A model generated the notes under the pieces. The model was not told the DNA's origin, searched no databases, and saw nothing but the letters and a program-made list of their open reading frames with translations. The position numbers were made by a program, and so were the translations under genes. Below are positions 8,796-17,603 of a stretch of 64,000 nucleotides of DNA, in pieces. Positions within the stretch are counted from its first letter, which is position 1. Each line of letters starts with the position of its first letter. The stretch is taken from NCBI RefSeq assembly GCF_000372525.1, contig NZ_AQUR01000092.1, forward strand, positions 1 to 64,000, written 5' to 3'. The DNA is from Cupriavidus neocaledonicus (GTDB lineage: Bacteria; Pseudomonadota; Gammaproteobacteria; Burkholderiales; Burkholderiaceae).

Positions 8796-11435
8796 CTATG
8801 CGCCCGGTGCGTCGTAGCTGGCGGGCCGGTCGGCGTTGATGGCGTAGATCTCGCCCGAAGGGATGGCGCCGGCCGCCGCGGCCGGGCCGCTCTCATGCAT
8901 CAGGCGGATGCGCCGCGTTTCACCGGGGCCCAGGTGGAACCAGTCCTGTTCCGGCAGGAAGGCGTGATCCTCGATATGCACCCAGCGCGCGAAGCGGCGC
9001 GTGCCGACGCTCAGCCACCACTGGCCCTGCGCGCATTCGACGCTGCCATGCAGCTCGGGCGCCGCCAGTGCGGCGGCGCTGCGGTCAGGCAGGTAGACCG
9101 CCTGGCTCAGCGGCGTGCCGGCGCTGTCGTCATCGGCATGCAGCGTGGCCAGCACCACATCGTGCGCCGGCGGCCCGAAGCGGTAGGCGTAGGTGAAATC
9201 GAAGAACTGGTCGAGCATCGCCGCCGCGGCGATGCGGCAGGATGCGCGCGGAGGCAGCCTCAGCACCTGTTGCGCCTGCGCCGCCACCGCCTCGCCGTCG
9301 CGCAGGCAGCGCAGCGCCAGCCGCACCGTGCGCGGCTGCGCGGTTTCATTGATGACATGCACATGCAGGCCGTTCAGGCCCTCGTCGGTCAGCAGCACCT
9401 GCAGCGGCTGCCACACCGTGCGCAAGGCGTGCCAGGGTGACTTGGGGCGCCCGCACGCGTCGACGATGCCCCAGCCGGCACCGGGCAGCAGGTCCTGCAA
9501 CTGCCACACCAGCCCGCCGGCGCAGGTCGAACCCACGCGGCGCCACTCGCTGAAGACCTCGGCCATCAGCTCGGCCACCACCGCGCGCGACAGCGCCAGG
9601 TAGCGCGCCGGATGCTCATAGCGCAGGCGCGGCGGATCGACCTGGTACAGCGCGCGCAGGTAGAAGTCGCGGATATCCTCGAAGTCCCACGCCGCGCCGG
9701 CATCGCGCGGCACCCGCGCCTTCCAGCGCGGATCGTGCAGCGGCTGGGTCAGGCCGTGTTCGCGCAGCGTGCGCGCGCATGGCACGTTGGCAAAGGCCAG
9801 GCACTCGGAAGCAAAACGCACGCTGGCCAGACGCGCATCCGCCAGCGGGCGCTGGTAGGCGCCCACGCCGTAGTAATGCGTGACGCCGGTGTCGGGCTGG
9901 AACGGCCACGCACCTTCGCTGGGCGAGTTGCGCACATAGACCACGTCGGCACGGTGCCTGGCCACCAGGCCGGGGATCAGTTCGTCGAACAGCGGCTGAC
10001 GCCAGTCGCCGCGCGGCGTGCCCAGCATGGCCGCCTGCTGCTCGGCTTCGCTGCCGCCGCACAGCACCGCGATGGCCGGATGCGCGCGTGTCGACTGCAG
10101 CCACTGGCCGACTTCGCGCGCGGCATCGTCCATCAGGCCGCGCGACGCCTGCGGGTCCGCGCCGTAATCGAAATTGGCGAACATGAAGTCCTGCCACACC
10201 AGCAGGCCCAGCGCGTCGCAGCCGCGGTAGAAGGCCTCGCCGGGGTAGCAGGTGACGCCGCTGACCCGCACCATGTTCATGCCCGCGTCGCGTGCCAGCC
10301 GCAGCCAGTGGCCCACGGCCTCGTCGCTGTCGGCCAGTCCGGGCAGGTCAAGGCTGGACACGCAGGCGCCGCGGCAAAAGATGCGCTCGCCGTTGACGCG
10401 CAGCGCAAAGGCGCAGGGCTCGCCGTCGCGGTCTTCCGCCACGGTGCGAAAGCCCACTTGGGCGCAATGCAGCGCCTGCGTGCCGAGGCGGGCCTCGACC
10501 CGGTACAGCGCGGGCTCGCCATGCGTATGCGGCCACCACAGGCGGGCATGCGGCACGCGCAGCGTGCCGGCGAGCACATGTTCCGACGTGCGCGCCAGGC
10601 TGCCCCAGACTTCGCTGTCGCCATGCGCCGCGAGCCAGCGCGCCTGCGCCGGGGCCGGACCGGGGAAATGCAGCGCCAGCGCGATGATGCCGTCGGTGCC
10701 ATCCAGCCTCGTGCTGGCCTCGGCGCGCACGCCGTGCAGCGGATCGGCACTGGCCGGATCGAGCAGCTCGATGCCGCGCCACGGCCCGACCGCATGGACC
10801 GGCGGACACCACCCCGGCATATGGCCCAGCAGCGTGGTGCGGACCGCGCGCAGCGTGGGCGGCACGATCATGCGCGGCTTCCAGCGGACCTGCCCGCGCT
10901 GCGTGCGCAGCCACGGATGCAGCGCACGAAAGCACAGGTGCAGGGTGTTGTCGCCGGACAGCTGCACCGCCACCTGGTGGGCGGCGAACATATGGCGCGT
11001 GGTCAGCACCAGGACCCCGTTGAGCCAAACCTCGGCCAACGTCGCCAGGCCATTGCAGCGCAGCGTGCGCGCGCCGCTGCCGGCAAAGCGCACGCGGTAC
11101 CAGTAGTCATGCCGGTGCAGCGGCGGCGGCGCGCTGTCGTCCCAGCGGCCCGCCGCGCGCATGGCCGCGGCCACGGTGCCGGGCACGGGCGCGGGCAGCC
11201 ACGGCGCATCTGGCGCCAGCTCGGACGGCGCCCGTGCCGCGCCCGCCAGCGTTTCCAGCCAGCACCATTCGCCGGCCAAAGCGCAAGGGCCCACGGCCAC
11301 GCCGGGGGTTGGCGCCGGCTCGGTCGAGGCCGTTGGCACGGGGGCGGGAGCGGGGGCGGGGGCGGCGGCGGCGGTGGCGCTGGTGATTCCCGCGGACTGG
11401 CCTGGCACCAGTGCCGCCGGGTCGCGCGCGCTCAT
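8796..11435 (-). CDS. GH2-family beta-mannosidase-like glycoside hydrolase
   Basis: An 879-aa protein. Residues about 18-46 form an Ala/Pro-rich low-complexity stretch, followed by a GH2 sugar-binding domain (about 50-220), an immunoglobulin-like sandwich, and a TIM barrel (about 345-700). Candidate catalytic residues are acid/base Glu463 in CGGSE and nucleophile Glu544 in RFASE, matching the GH2 mannosidase layout. There is no signal peptide, so it is predicted to be cytoplasmic. Its ATG overlaps the stop of the preceding DUF1839 gene (ATGA), which implies translational coupling. A hydrolase that trims a mannose-containing precursor fits the manC-containing locus; true substrate unknown. Confidence 0.8.
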   Translation of the reverse strand: MSARDPAALVPGQSAGITSATAAAAPAPAPAPVPTASTEPAPTPGVAVGPCALAGEWCWLETLAGAARAPSELAPDAPWLPAPVPGTVAAAMRAAGRWDDSAPPPLHRHDYWYRVRFAGSGARTLRCNGLATLAEVWLNGVLVLTTRHMFAAHQVAVQLSGDNTLHLCFRALHPWLRTQRGQVRWKPRMIVPPTLRAVRTTLLGHMPGWCPPVHAVGPWRGIELLDPASADPLHGVRAEASTRLDGTDGIIALALHFPGPAPAQARWLAAHGDSEVWGSLARTSEHVLAGTLRVPHARLWWPHTHGEPALYRVEARLGTQALHCAQVGFRTVAEDRDGEPCAFALRVNGERIFCRGACVSSLDLPGLADSDEAVGHWLRLARDAGMNMVRVSGVTCYPGEAFYRGCDALGLLVWQDFMFANFDYGADPQASRGLMDDAAREVGQWLQSTRAHPAIAVLCGGSEAEQQAAMLGTPRGDWRQPLFDELIPGLVARHRADVVYVRNSPSEGAWPFQPDTGVTHYYGVGAYQRPLADARLASVRFASECLAFANVPCARTLREHGLTQPLHDPRWKARVPRDAGAAWDFEDIRDFYLRALYQVDPPRLRYEHPARYLALSRAVVAELMAEVFSEWRRVGSTCAGGLVWQLQDLLPGAGWGIVDACGRPKSPWHALRTVWQPLQVLLTDEGLNGLHVHVINETAQPRTVRLALRCLRDGEAVAAQAQQVLRLPPRASCRIAAAAMLDQFFDFTYAYRFGPPAHDVVLATLHADDDSAGTPLSQAVYLPDRSAAALAAPELHGSVECAQGQWWLSVGTRRFARWVHIEDHAFLPEQDWFHLGPGETRRIRLMHESGPAAAAGAIPSGEIYAINADRPASYDAPGA

Positions 11436-12412
11436 GCCACGCTCGCGCCGAAGTGCGAGGCCAGCGCCGGCACCGTGCCCTGGTAGGCCTGCTCGAGCTG
11501 GTCCAGGCAGTCCTGGCAGGGATCGGACTTGCGGCTGATGACCGCGCGCATCAGCCGGAACTGCATCACCATGGCTTCTGAGGCCATGGTGTAGCAGGCT
11601 TCGCCGATGCAATCGGGCAGCGAGTGCCCGTGCATCACCAGCCAGCGCAGGTAGCGGCCGAGCAGCTCGAAATTGACGCCCAGCTGGCGCAGCACGCTGG
11701 CCGCGTAGACCTGGAAGTTGGGCTCGCCGCGCGCCATCAGGTGTTCGAGATGGCCCGGGAACGCCATGCGGAACACGCTGATCGGGTTGTGCTGCGGACG
11801 GCGCGACAGATGATGGCGCAGCAGCTCCAGCGAGGTCCGCATCAGTGCGGCATCGGTCAGCGCGGCAAAGCGCCGCCGCGCCACCGAGGCATGCGGAAAC
11901 GCCGCCACCTCGCCGTAGCCCACCGTCTCCGGGCGGAAGATGGCGGCATAGTCCTCGCCGCTGGCGGTGTGGTAGCCGTCGCCGTGGAAGTAGCCGACGG
12001 CGGCGGCCTCGGGCACCAGCACGTCGATGCCGATGCACGAGCGCATGTGCTGGCGGCGATAGGTGCCGGCCGGCTGCGGCAGCTGGTAGCTGTCGACTTC
12101 CAGCAGCACCACGTTGCCGCGCGCGGTCTGGGTGGCCACATGCGCCTCGAGCCGGTCATACATCGACAGCTCGTGCGTGACGATGCCGTACAGGCGTTCG
12201 AGGTCGTTGGCGGGGAACGCCGAGAGCGTGAACTGGTCACCCTCGAAGTCCTGCGCCACGGTGAACGGCAGCGCGGCAATGGGCTCCAGGTCCCAGCCCT
12301 GCAGCAGCTCGACCCACAGGTCGATATGCTGGTTCGCATGGGACCAGACCGGATTGCCGCCATGCCAGGTGGAGCGGCCTGCGCGAACCCTGGCCCTGCC
12401 GTCGCCGTACAT
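11432..12412 (-). CDS. DUF1839 family protein (copy 2)
   Basis: A 326-aa paralog of the protein encoded at 6472-7569. It shares the blocks HIDLWVELLQGWDLEP, FTVAQDFEGDQFTL, LLEVDSYQLP and the distal GYHTASGEDY. Its start codon directly abuts the stop of the amino acid:carrier-protein ligase gene, and its stop overlaps the GH2 start (ATGA), so it belongs to a tightly coupled operon. The family has no assigned biochemistry. The repeated association with carrier-protein loading suggests an aminoacyl transfer or release step, which is inference. Confidence 0.85.
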   Translation of the reverse strand: MYGDGRARVRAGRSTWHGGNPVWSHANQHIDLWVELLQGWDLEPIAALPFTVAQDFEGDQFTLSAFPANDLERLYGIVTHELSMYDRLEAHVATQTARGNVVLLEVDSYQLPQPAGTYRRQHMRSCIGIDVLVPEAAAVGYFHGDGYHTASGEDYAAIFRPETVGYGEVAAFPHASVARRRFAALTDAALMRTSLELLRHHLSRRPQHNPISVFRMAFPGHLEHLMARGEPNFQVYAASVLRQLGVNFELLGRYLRWLVMHGHSLPDCIGEACYTMASEAMVMQFRLMRAVISRKSDPCQDCLDQLEQAYQGTVPALASHFGASVA

Positions 12413-13414
12413 TTATCCCCCCCACAGCGTGTCGCGCACGGTCTGGGGCCAGCGCGCCGGATCCAGTCCGTGGTGGCGCAACAGCGCCAGCGCCATGCGC
12501 TCGACCCCGATGCCGACGCAGCCCGTGTGCGCAACGGCGCCGTCCGCGCTGCGCAGGTCCCACATGTGGCCGAAGTGGTCCAGGTGGTAGTTGAAGCTCA
12601 TGCACGCCGTGGGCGGCGCGCCATCGTTGATGGGCACCAGCAGCTCGAACTTAAGCCTGAGTTCGCGCTGGCTTTCGGCGACGAGCTTGCCGCCGCGGCC
12701 GAAGAACGGATCGTTGGCGACGTCGATCTGCACCGGCAGCTGCAGCGCCGCGGCCAACTCGGGCACGCGCTCGAGCCATTGCTCGCGGAACGCGGCGATG
12801 CGCTGCGGCGTCCCCAGGCAGACATACTCGCGCTGGCGAAACAGCTGCATGCGGGTCGGCTCGAGCGAGGACTCATGGCGGAAGCAGTACGACATCACGT
12901 CGACCACCTTGCCCTCCTCGGGCAGCGGGCCGCGCCGCGCGATCACCGGGTAGACCGGATAGCACGCGGCCGGGGTCAGCACTACGCCGGTCGGCTGCTG
13001 CTGGTCGGTCCAGTCGTCCTGGTCTTCCAGGCGCGCCAGCAGGCGGCGGTGGCCCTTGTCGTCGCCGCAGAAGCTGTGGACGGTGCCCGCCAGCTGCGGA
13101 AAGCTCTTCATGTAGCCGCTGGCCTCGAAGTCCGCCTGGCCCATGGCCGGCGGGAAGTGCAGGGTTTCCGCGCCGAGGCCGTGCCCGAGGCGCGTCATGA
13201 CGGTGTTCATGCCTGCGCAGATCGATTCGAAGGTGGTGTTGCGACCATACAGTCCGGGCACGCCGGTCGGGATCATCAGGCCCTCGGCCACCAGCTGCTC
13301 GAGGAACGTGGGGCCGGATGCGCGCGGCGCCGGCTTGCCGCGCTGCGTGGCGGCGCTTGGCTCGGCCGCGGCGCCACCCTGGGCGGTACCGTCGGTCAGG
13401 GTATGGAGGTCCAT
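12413..13414 (-). CDS. Amino acid:[carrier protein] ligase (class-II aaRS-like)
   Basis: A 333-aa homolog of truncated seryl-tRNA-synthetase-like enzymes that load an amino acid onto the phosphopantetheine of a carrier protein instead of tRNA. Motif 2 (CFRHE, 177-181) and motif 3 (GIGVERMALALL, 301-312) are present. Cys151 (PAACYP), Glu181 and Cys299 (HTGCVG) match the three zinc ligands known for this family. The tRNA-binding N-terminal arm of SerRS is missing. Known relatives prefer small amino acids such as glycine or alanine; specificity here is not deducible. The start at 13414 has GGGGAG upstream. The cognate carrier protein is encoded at 14622-14873. Confidence 0.9.
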   Translation of the reverse strand: MDLHTLTDGTAQGGAAAEPSAATQRGKPAPRASGPTFLEQLVAEGLMIPTGVPGLYGRNTTFESICAGMNTVMTRLGHGLGAETLHFPPAMGQADFEASGYMKSFPQLAGTVHSFCGDDKGHRRLLARLEDQDDWTDQQQPTGVVLTPAACYPVYPVIARRGPLPEEGKVVDVMSYCFRHESSLEPTRMQLFRQREYVCLGTPQRIAAFREQWLERVPELAAALQLPVQIDVANDPFFGRGGKLVAESQRELRLKFELLVPINDGAPPTACMSFNYHLDHFGHMWDLRSADGAVAHTGCVGIGVERMALALLRHHGLDPARWPQTVRDTLWGG

Positions 13415-13425
13415 GCGATCTCCCC

Positions 13426-14625
13426 TCAGGAACGATCGGCCAGCAACAGACTGGCTGTGTTGGTCAGGATGCGATCGTTGTTGATCATCAGCGGCGCCGA
13501 CCACAGATCGCGCAAGTGGCGGCCCAGGCTGAACGGCGTGCCGTGCTTGTAGCCCGCCATGCCGCACACCAGCATGGCCTGCTGCACCGCCTCCAGCGCC
13601 AGCGTGGAGACCGCGGTCTTGAGCCCGTTCATGCCCGCGGCCAGCGCGAACGCGCCCGCCACCGGCGGCTCGGCATGGCGCCGGCGCTGTTGCTCCAGCG
13701 CCAGCTCCAGCCGCCCTTCGATCAGCTGCAGCAGGCTCACCGCCTCGGCCACGCGCGCCGCCGACGGCGGCAGCGCGCCGGGTCGCGCGCGCGCCTGCCC
13801 CTGGAAAAAGGTCTTGGCGCGCGCCACCGCATCGCTGCAGATGCCGAGCCACAGCGCACTCCACAGGATGTGCGACACCGGCGTCATGGTGGCGTCGGCG
13901 ATCTCGCCGAACGGCACCGGCAGCACCTGCGCCAGGGTGCCGGTGGCCTCGAGCCGGAAGCCGTTGCTGCAGGTGCCGCGCATGCCCAGCGTGTCCCACG
14001 CGTTCAGGCTTTGCAGCGTGTAGTCCGGCTTCAGCGCGCACACCAGCACCTGGTCCGATGGCGCCGCATCGGCATGGCGGCGCGACGTGATCAGGATGCC
14101 GTCGGCATGCGCGCCATACGAAATCGTCGGCGCCATCTTGAGCAGATGGAAGCGTTCGTCCGCGACGTTGAGCGCGCAGCCGCTGCTGCGCAGCGCGCCG
14201 CCGATGGCTTCCTCGGAAGTCGCCGAAGCCAGCAGCAGCTGCTCGGCGGCTATGCGAGCGAGCAGCGCCTGGTGCCAGGGGCTTCCGCCGCCGTGTTCGA
14301 TCACGCAGGCGACCTGGATCTGGTGCATGGCGTAGATCATGCCGGTCGACGCGCACGCCGCGCCGAGCACGCGGCAGATGGCTGCCACCGTGGCCAGCGA
14401 GGCGCCGGCACCGCCGTGCGCGGCGGGCACCATGGCGCCGATCAGGCCGTGCTCGCGCAGGCTGTCGATGGCTTCTTGCGGAAAGCGCGCATCACGGTCG
14501 ACGGCGTCGGCATGGGCCTGCGCGACTGCGGCAGCGGCCTGGGCTGCGACCAGCAGCGCCTCGGCGCGCGCGCACACGGCGCCCGCGCCGGCATGTGCCA
14601 GTGCCACCCTGGCCACGGAGGTCAT
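13426..14625 (-). CDS. Acyl-CoA-dehydrogenase-like flavoprotein of the aminoacyl-carrier operon
   Basis: A 399-aa protein with the acyl-CoA dehydrogenase fold: helical N-domain (about 1-130), middle beta-domain (about 135-245), helical C-domain (about 250-399). The usual C-terminal catalytic-Glu segment (YEGT-like) is replaced by MINNDRILTN, so classical acyl-CoA oxidation is doubtful. Its ATG overlaps the stop of the carrier-protein gene (ATGA), and the ligase follows 11 bp later. In antibiotic pathways related flavoproteins oxidise prolyl groups bound to carrier proteins. By analogy this enzyme may act on the aminoacyl thioester made by the neighbouring ligase, which is inference. Confidence 0.8.
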   Translation of the reverse strand: MTSVARVALAHAGAGAVCARAEALLVAAQAAAAVAQAHADAVDRDARFPQEAIDSLREHGLIGAMVPAAHGGAGASLATVAAICRVLGAACASTGMIYAMHQIQVACVIEHGGGSPWHQALLARIAAEQLLLASATSEEAIGGALRSSGCALNVADERFHLLKMAPTISYGAHADGILITSRRHADAAPSDQVLVCALKPDYTLQSLNAWDTLGMRGTCSNGFRLEATGTLAQVLPVPFGEIADATMTPVSHILWSALWLGICSDAVARAKTFFQGQARARPGALPPSAARVAEAVSLLQLIEGRLELALEQQRRRHAEPPVAGAFALAAGMNGLKTAVSTLALEAVQQAMLVCGMAGYKHGTPFSLGRHLRDLWSAPLMINNDRILTNTASLLLADRS

Positions 14626-14873
14626 GCCGCCTCCTGCTGCCGCCGGATCTGCTCGACCGCGGTGGCCAGGGAATCGATGCTGCGGAACAGCTGGCGTGTC
14701 AGCATCTGGTCCGGGATCTCGATGTCGAAAGCGTTCTCGAGCGCGAGCATCACGTGCACGGTGGCCAGCGAGGAGAGGCCGGCGGCATACAGATCATCGC
14801 TGTCTGCCACGTCGGCGAGCGGCACATCGAGCCGGGCAACTTCGCCCAGAATGCTGCGGATGGTTGCTTTCAT
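14622..14873 (-). CDS. Acyl/aminoacyl carrier protein
   Basis: An 83-aa acidic four-helix carrier protein. The phosphopantetheine site is GLSSL at 32-36, so Ser35 is the expected attachment residue. The usual Asp before it (DSL) is replaced by Ser34. The size and the helix II motif match stand-alone carriers that pair with class-II-aaRS-like ligases. It heads the coupled cluster carrier - flavoprotein - ligase - DUF1839 - GH2 and lies 112 bp downstream of the sugar transferase gene. Confidence 0.9.
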   Translation of the reverse strand: MKATIRSILGEVARLDVPLADVADSDDLYAAGLSSLATVHVMLALENAFDIEIPDQMLTRQLFRSIDSLATAVEQIRRQQEAA

Positions 14874-14985
14874 GGAACGTCTCCGGATTTTTATGGGTGC
14901 GGCCTATTGCACGCTGAACAGCCTGCGGCTTCGGTACGTTTGCGCACCAATCCGTGCGCCCCCCGGCACGCCGCAACTGCGCGCC

Positions 14986-16389
14986 TCAATACGCACTGGC
15001 GCCGGTCCAGCCATGCAGCGCGGTGCGCAGGATGATCTGCAGGTCGAGCTGGAACGACCAATGCTGGATGTAGTAGATGTCGAACTCGATACGCCGGCGC
15101 ATCTTCTCGACGGTATCGGTCTGGCCGCGCAGGCCGTTGATCTGGGCCCAGCCGGTGATGCCCGGCTTGACCCGGTGCCGCAGCATGTAGCGGTCGATCA
15201 GTTCCTTGTAGAGCTCGTTGTGCTCCATCGCATGGGGGCGCGGGCCCACCACCGACATCTCGCCGCGCAGCACATTGAAGAACTGCGGCAGCTCGTCCAG
15301 GCTGGTGCGGCGCAGGAAGGCGCCGACCCGGGTCACGCGCGCATCGCCGCGTACCGCCTGCGTGACGCCCACGTCGGCGTGCTGGCGCATGGTGCGGAAC
15401 TTGAAGACATCGAACGGGCGCCCGTCCATGCCCAGCCGCCGCTGTCGGAACAGCACCGGCCCGGGCGACGACAGCTTCACCAGCACCGCCACCACCAGCA
15501 GCAGCGGCGCCAGCCCGACCAGCGCGGCCAGCGCGAAGGCGCGGTCGAAGCTGGCCTTGAGCAGGCCGGTGATGCCCGACACCGGCGGGCTGTTCAGGTC
15601 GATCACGGGCAGGCCGAGGAACTCGCTGAAGCGGTGCCCGAGCAGCTCCACCGACATCACGTCGGGAATCCAGCGGATGTCGATCAGCTCGTTGCGGAAC
15701 TGCCGCACCACGTCGTACAGGTCGCGGCACGCCACCATCGGCAGCGTCAGCCAGATCTCCCTGACCGCCTGGCTGCGCACGAACAGGTTGACCTCGTCCA
15801 TGGTGCGCAAAGAGACCACCCCGTCGGGCACGGCGATCGGCTCCTCATGGTAGATGCCGACCACGCGGTAGCCCGCGGCGCGGATCTGGTCCACGCGCAG
15901 GTACATCTCGCGCCCCAGCGGCCCGTAGCCGAAGATCACCACGCGCTTGGCATTGATGCCCTGCTCGCGCACATTGCCCAGCATGCGGAACATGACGGCG
16001 CGCACCCCCGCCAGCGCCAGCAGGCTCGAAGCGAACCAGCCCAGCGACCAGACCCGCGACACCGCGGCGATCTGGTGCATCAGGAACGCCGTCATCAGCC
16101 CGACGATGAACACCGTGGTCCACGCAGCCAGCAGGCGCAGCACCAGCGCCGCACGGCTGCGGCCGCGCCACGATTCATAGATGCCGAAGGCGGGAAACAC
16201 GGCCAGCACCGCGATCGAACAGAGCGCGGCAAGAAAGCCATGCACCGGCGCGGCGCCGCGGATGCCTTCCGGAAAGTACAGCGCACCGATCATCACCGCG
16301 CAGGCGCCGACCAGCACCGCGTCGGCCAGCCGGTACAACAAGTGCAGCGCCGTGTGGCGCTCTGCCGCAAAGGTCGAACTGGATGCCAT
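14986..16389 (-). CDS. Undecaprenyl-phosphate sugar-1-phosphate transferase (WcaJ/EPS type)
   Basis: A 467-aa polyisoprenyl-phosphate hexose-1-phosphate transferase that starts EPS repeat-unit assembly on the lipid carrier. Four N-terminal membrane helices (about 18-125) precede a nucleotide-fold domain with VVIFGYGPLGREM (near 150). A further membrane helix (about 285-305) leads into the catalytic bacterial sugar-transferase domain with FKFRTM, RRTSLDELPQF, GEMSVVGPRP and PGITGWAQINGLRG. The glucose or galactose preference cannot be read. The ATG at 16389 has only a weak ribosome site. Confidence 0.92.
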   Translation of the reverse strand: MASSSTFAAERHTALHLLYRLADAVLVGACAVMIGALYFPEGIRGAAPVHGFLAALCSIAVLAVFPAFGIYESWRGRSRAALVLRLLAAWTTVFIVGLMTAFLMHQIAAVSRVWSLGWFASSLLALAGVRAVMFRMLGNVREQGINAKRVVIFGYGPLGREMYLRVDQIRAAGYRVVGIYHEEPIAVPDGVVSLRTMDEVNLFVRSQAVREIWLTLPMVACRDLYDVVRQFRNELIDIRWIPDVMSVELLGHRFSEFLGLPVIDLNSPPVSGITGLLKASFDRAFALAALVGLAPLLLVVAVLVKLSSPGPVLFRQRRLGMDGRPFDVFKFRTMRQHADVGVTQAVRGDARVTRVGAFLRRTSLDELPQFFNVLRGEMSVVGPRPHAMEHNELYKELIDRYMLRHRVKPGITGWAQINGLRGQTDTVEKMRRRIEFDIYYIQHWSFQLDLQIILRTALHGWTGASAY

Positions 16390-16505
16390 GGCTGTCCACC
16401 GCGAATGCAATGCTCGATGCAGCGATGGTTGCCGAGCCGCCCGCCAGTGTCTGTTGGCGGGCGCACACAGTCCGTGGCGGGAAAATCGGCGCGGCGCGGC
16501 CGCGC

Positions 16506-17171
16506 TCAGCAGGGTCCGGTGCGCGCCGCGGCGTGCGCCCTGGCGTACCCGGGCGCCCGCCCGTGCATGGCCCATTCGCCGCGCTGGAAGGGGCGGTCGC
16601 GGCCGGACAGCAGCATGGCAAGTTGCTGGATCAGCGCGTGCGAGGCGCCCACGGTGCCGGTCATCGGCATCACCAGCGCGGTGGCCAGCACCGCGCTCGC
16701 CAGCACCATCGCCAGCGGACCATGCGGGGTGGTGCGCCGCAGGATGAACGGCACGCTGACGCACAGCCCCAGGCCCAGGCCGCCCGCCACCTCCGACACC
16801 GAGTGCGCATGCAGCGCCAGCCGCGACACCCCCACCAGCAGCGCCATGCCCAAGCCCGCGGCCGCCGCCAGCCAGCCCAGGCGCCGCCACGCGGCCGGCA
16901 CCGCCAGGTAGAGCAGCACCGGCAGCACCGACGCCGCCATCATCGCGTGACCGGAGAAGCCGGTGAAGTTCAGCGCCGCACTGCCGATGCCCCAGCCCAT
17001 GAACGCGAGCTTGGATGCCAGCACCAGTAGCGCGGCCGCGGCGAAGGCCAGCACCCAGTGGCGCGCGCTGGCGGGTGCGCCGCGCCAGTACAGCCACCAC
17101 GCCAGGAACACGGCGCAGGGCAGCAGGTACGCGGACTCGCCGAACAGGGAAACGAGATGCCAGTGGCTCAT
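16506..17171 (-). CDS. PAP2-family membrane phosphatase
   Basis: About 221 aa with roughly five to six hydrophobic helices. The lipid-phosphatase signatures are KLAFMGWGIG followed by FSGHAMM, then SRLALHAHSVSE. They give the conserved Ser-Gly-His, Arg and His residues of the PAP2 superfamily. Such enzymes dephosphorylate undecaprenyl pyrophosphate or related lipid phosphates. Here recycling of the EPS lipid carrier is the natural role, as it lies directly upstream of the sugar transferase on the same strand. The start at 17171 is preferred over the ATG four codons upstream. Confidence 0.8.
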   Translation of the reverse strand: MSHWHLVSLFGESAYLLPCAVFLAWWLYWRGAPASARHWVLAFAAAALLVLASKLAFMGWGIGSAALNFTGFSGHAMMAASVLPVLLYLAVPAAWRRLGWLAAAAGLGMALLVGVSRLALHAHSVSEVAGGLGLGLCVSVPFILRRTTPHGPLAMVLASAVLATALVMPMTGTVGASHALIQQLAMLLSGRDRPFQRGEWAMHGRAPGYARAHAAARTGPC

Positions 17172-17345
17172 GGGCGGGCGCAAGCGGTAAGCGTCAGGGT
17201 CTGGGGGTGCAGCGTATCACTGTGCGCACGTGCAGCGCGGCCCCGGCCTCGCCGAGCAGGGTGCAGACAGGTTGAGAGTGCATGACTGCATTGGCCGTCT
17301 GGTGGATAGAGAGTCTTTGCGCAATTCGATATGTTCAATCGGGAT

Positions 17346-17417
17346 CGCTGCCCTTGCATCACCGGGGCAGCGTTTTCAAAGCCCGCATGGTCCCCCGGTC
17401 GGCGGGCTTCTTTTTTT
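17346..17417 (+). ncRNA. Candidate small RNA 3' end with Rho-independent terminator
   Basis: The 430-bp space between the PAP2 gene and the next gene has no convincing protein. It contains an 8-bp perfect hairpin (CGCTGCCC at 17346-17353 with GGGCAGCG at 17365-17372). A second 8-bp hairpin (AAGCCCGC at 17379-17386 with GCGGGCTT at 17402-17409) is followed by seven T. Both flanking genes are on the other strand and transcribed away from or into it, so a plus-strand terminator here implies a plus-strand transcript starting after about 17200. The 5' end is unknown. Confidence 0.4.
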
Positions 17418-17603
17418 GCCGGCCGGGAAGGCATCGTCGCGACGGCGGCGGATCAACGGCGAGGTCATGCGGCCCACGCAATGCGGCCTCCACCGGGGCG
17501 GCTCCACCGAGGCGGCCAACACAATGCGGCCCGCACAAAAGCACAGCGGCACCGGGCGCTCGCGCCGGGTGCCGCTGCACAACAGCTGCGCGTGCCTGCT
17601 GCT

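Noticed and set aside
13318..16911. 1,197-codon plus-strand open frame
   Set aside because: It covers the antisense of the ligase, flavoprotein, carrier and sugar transferase genes, all recognised on the minus strand.
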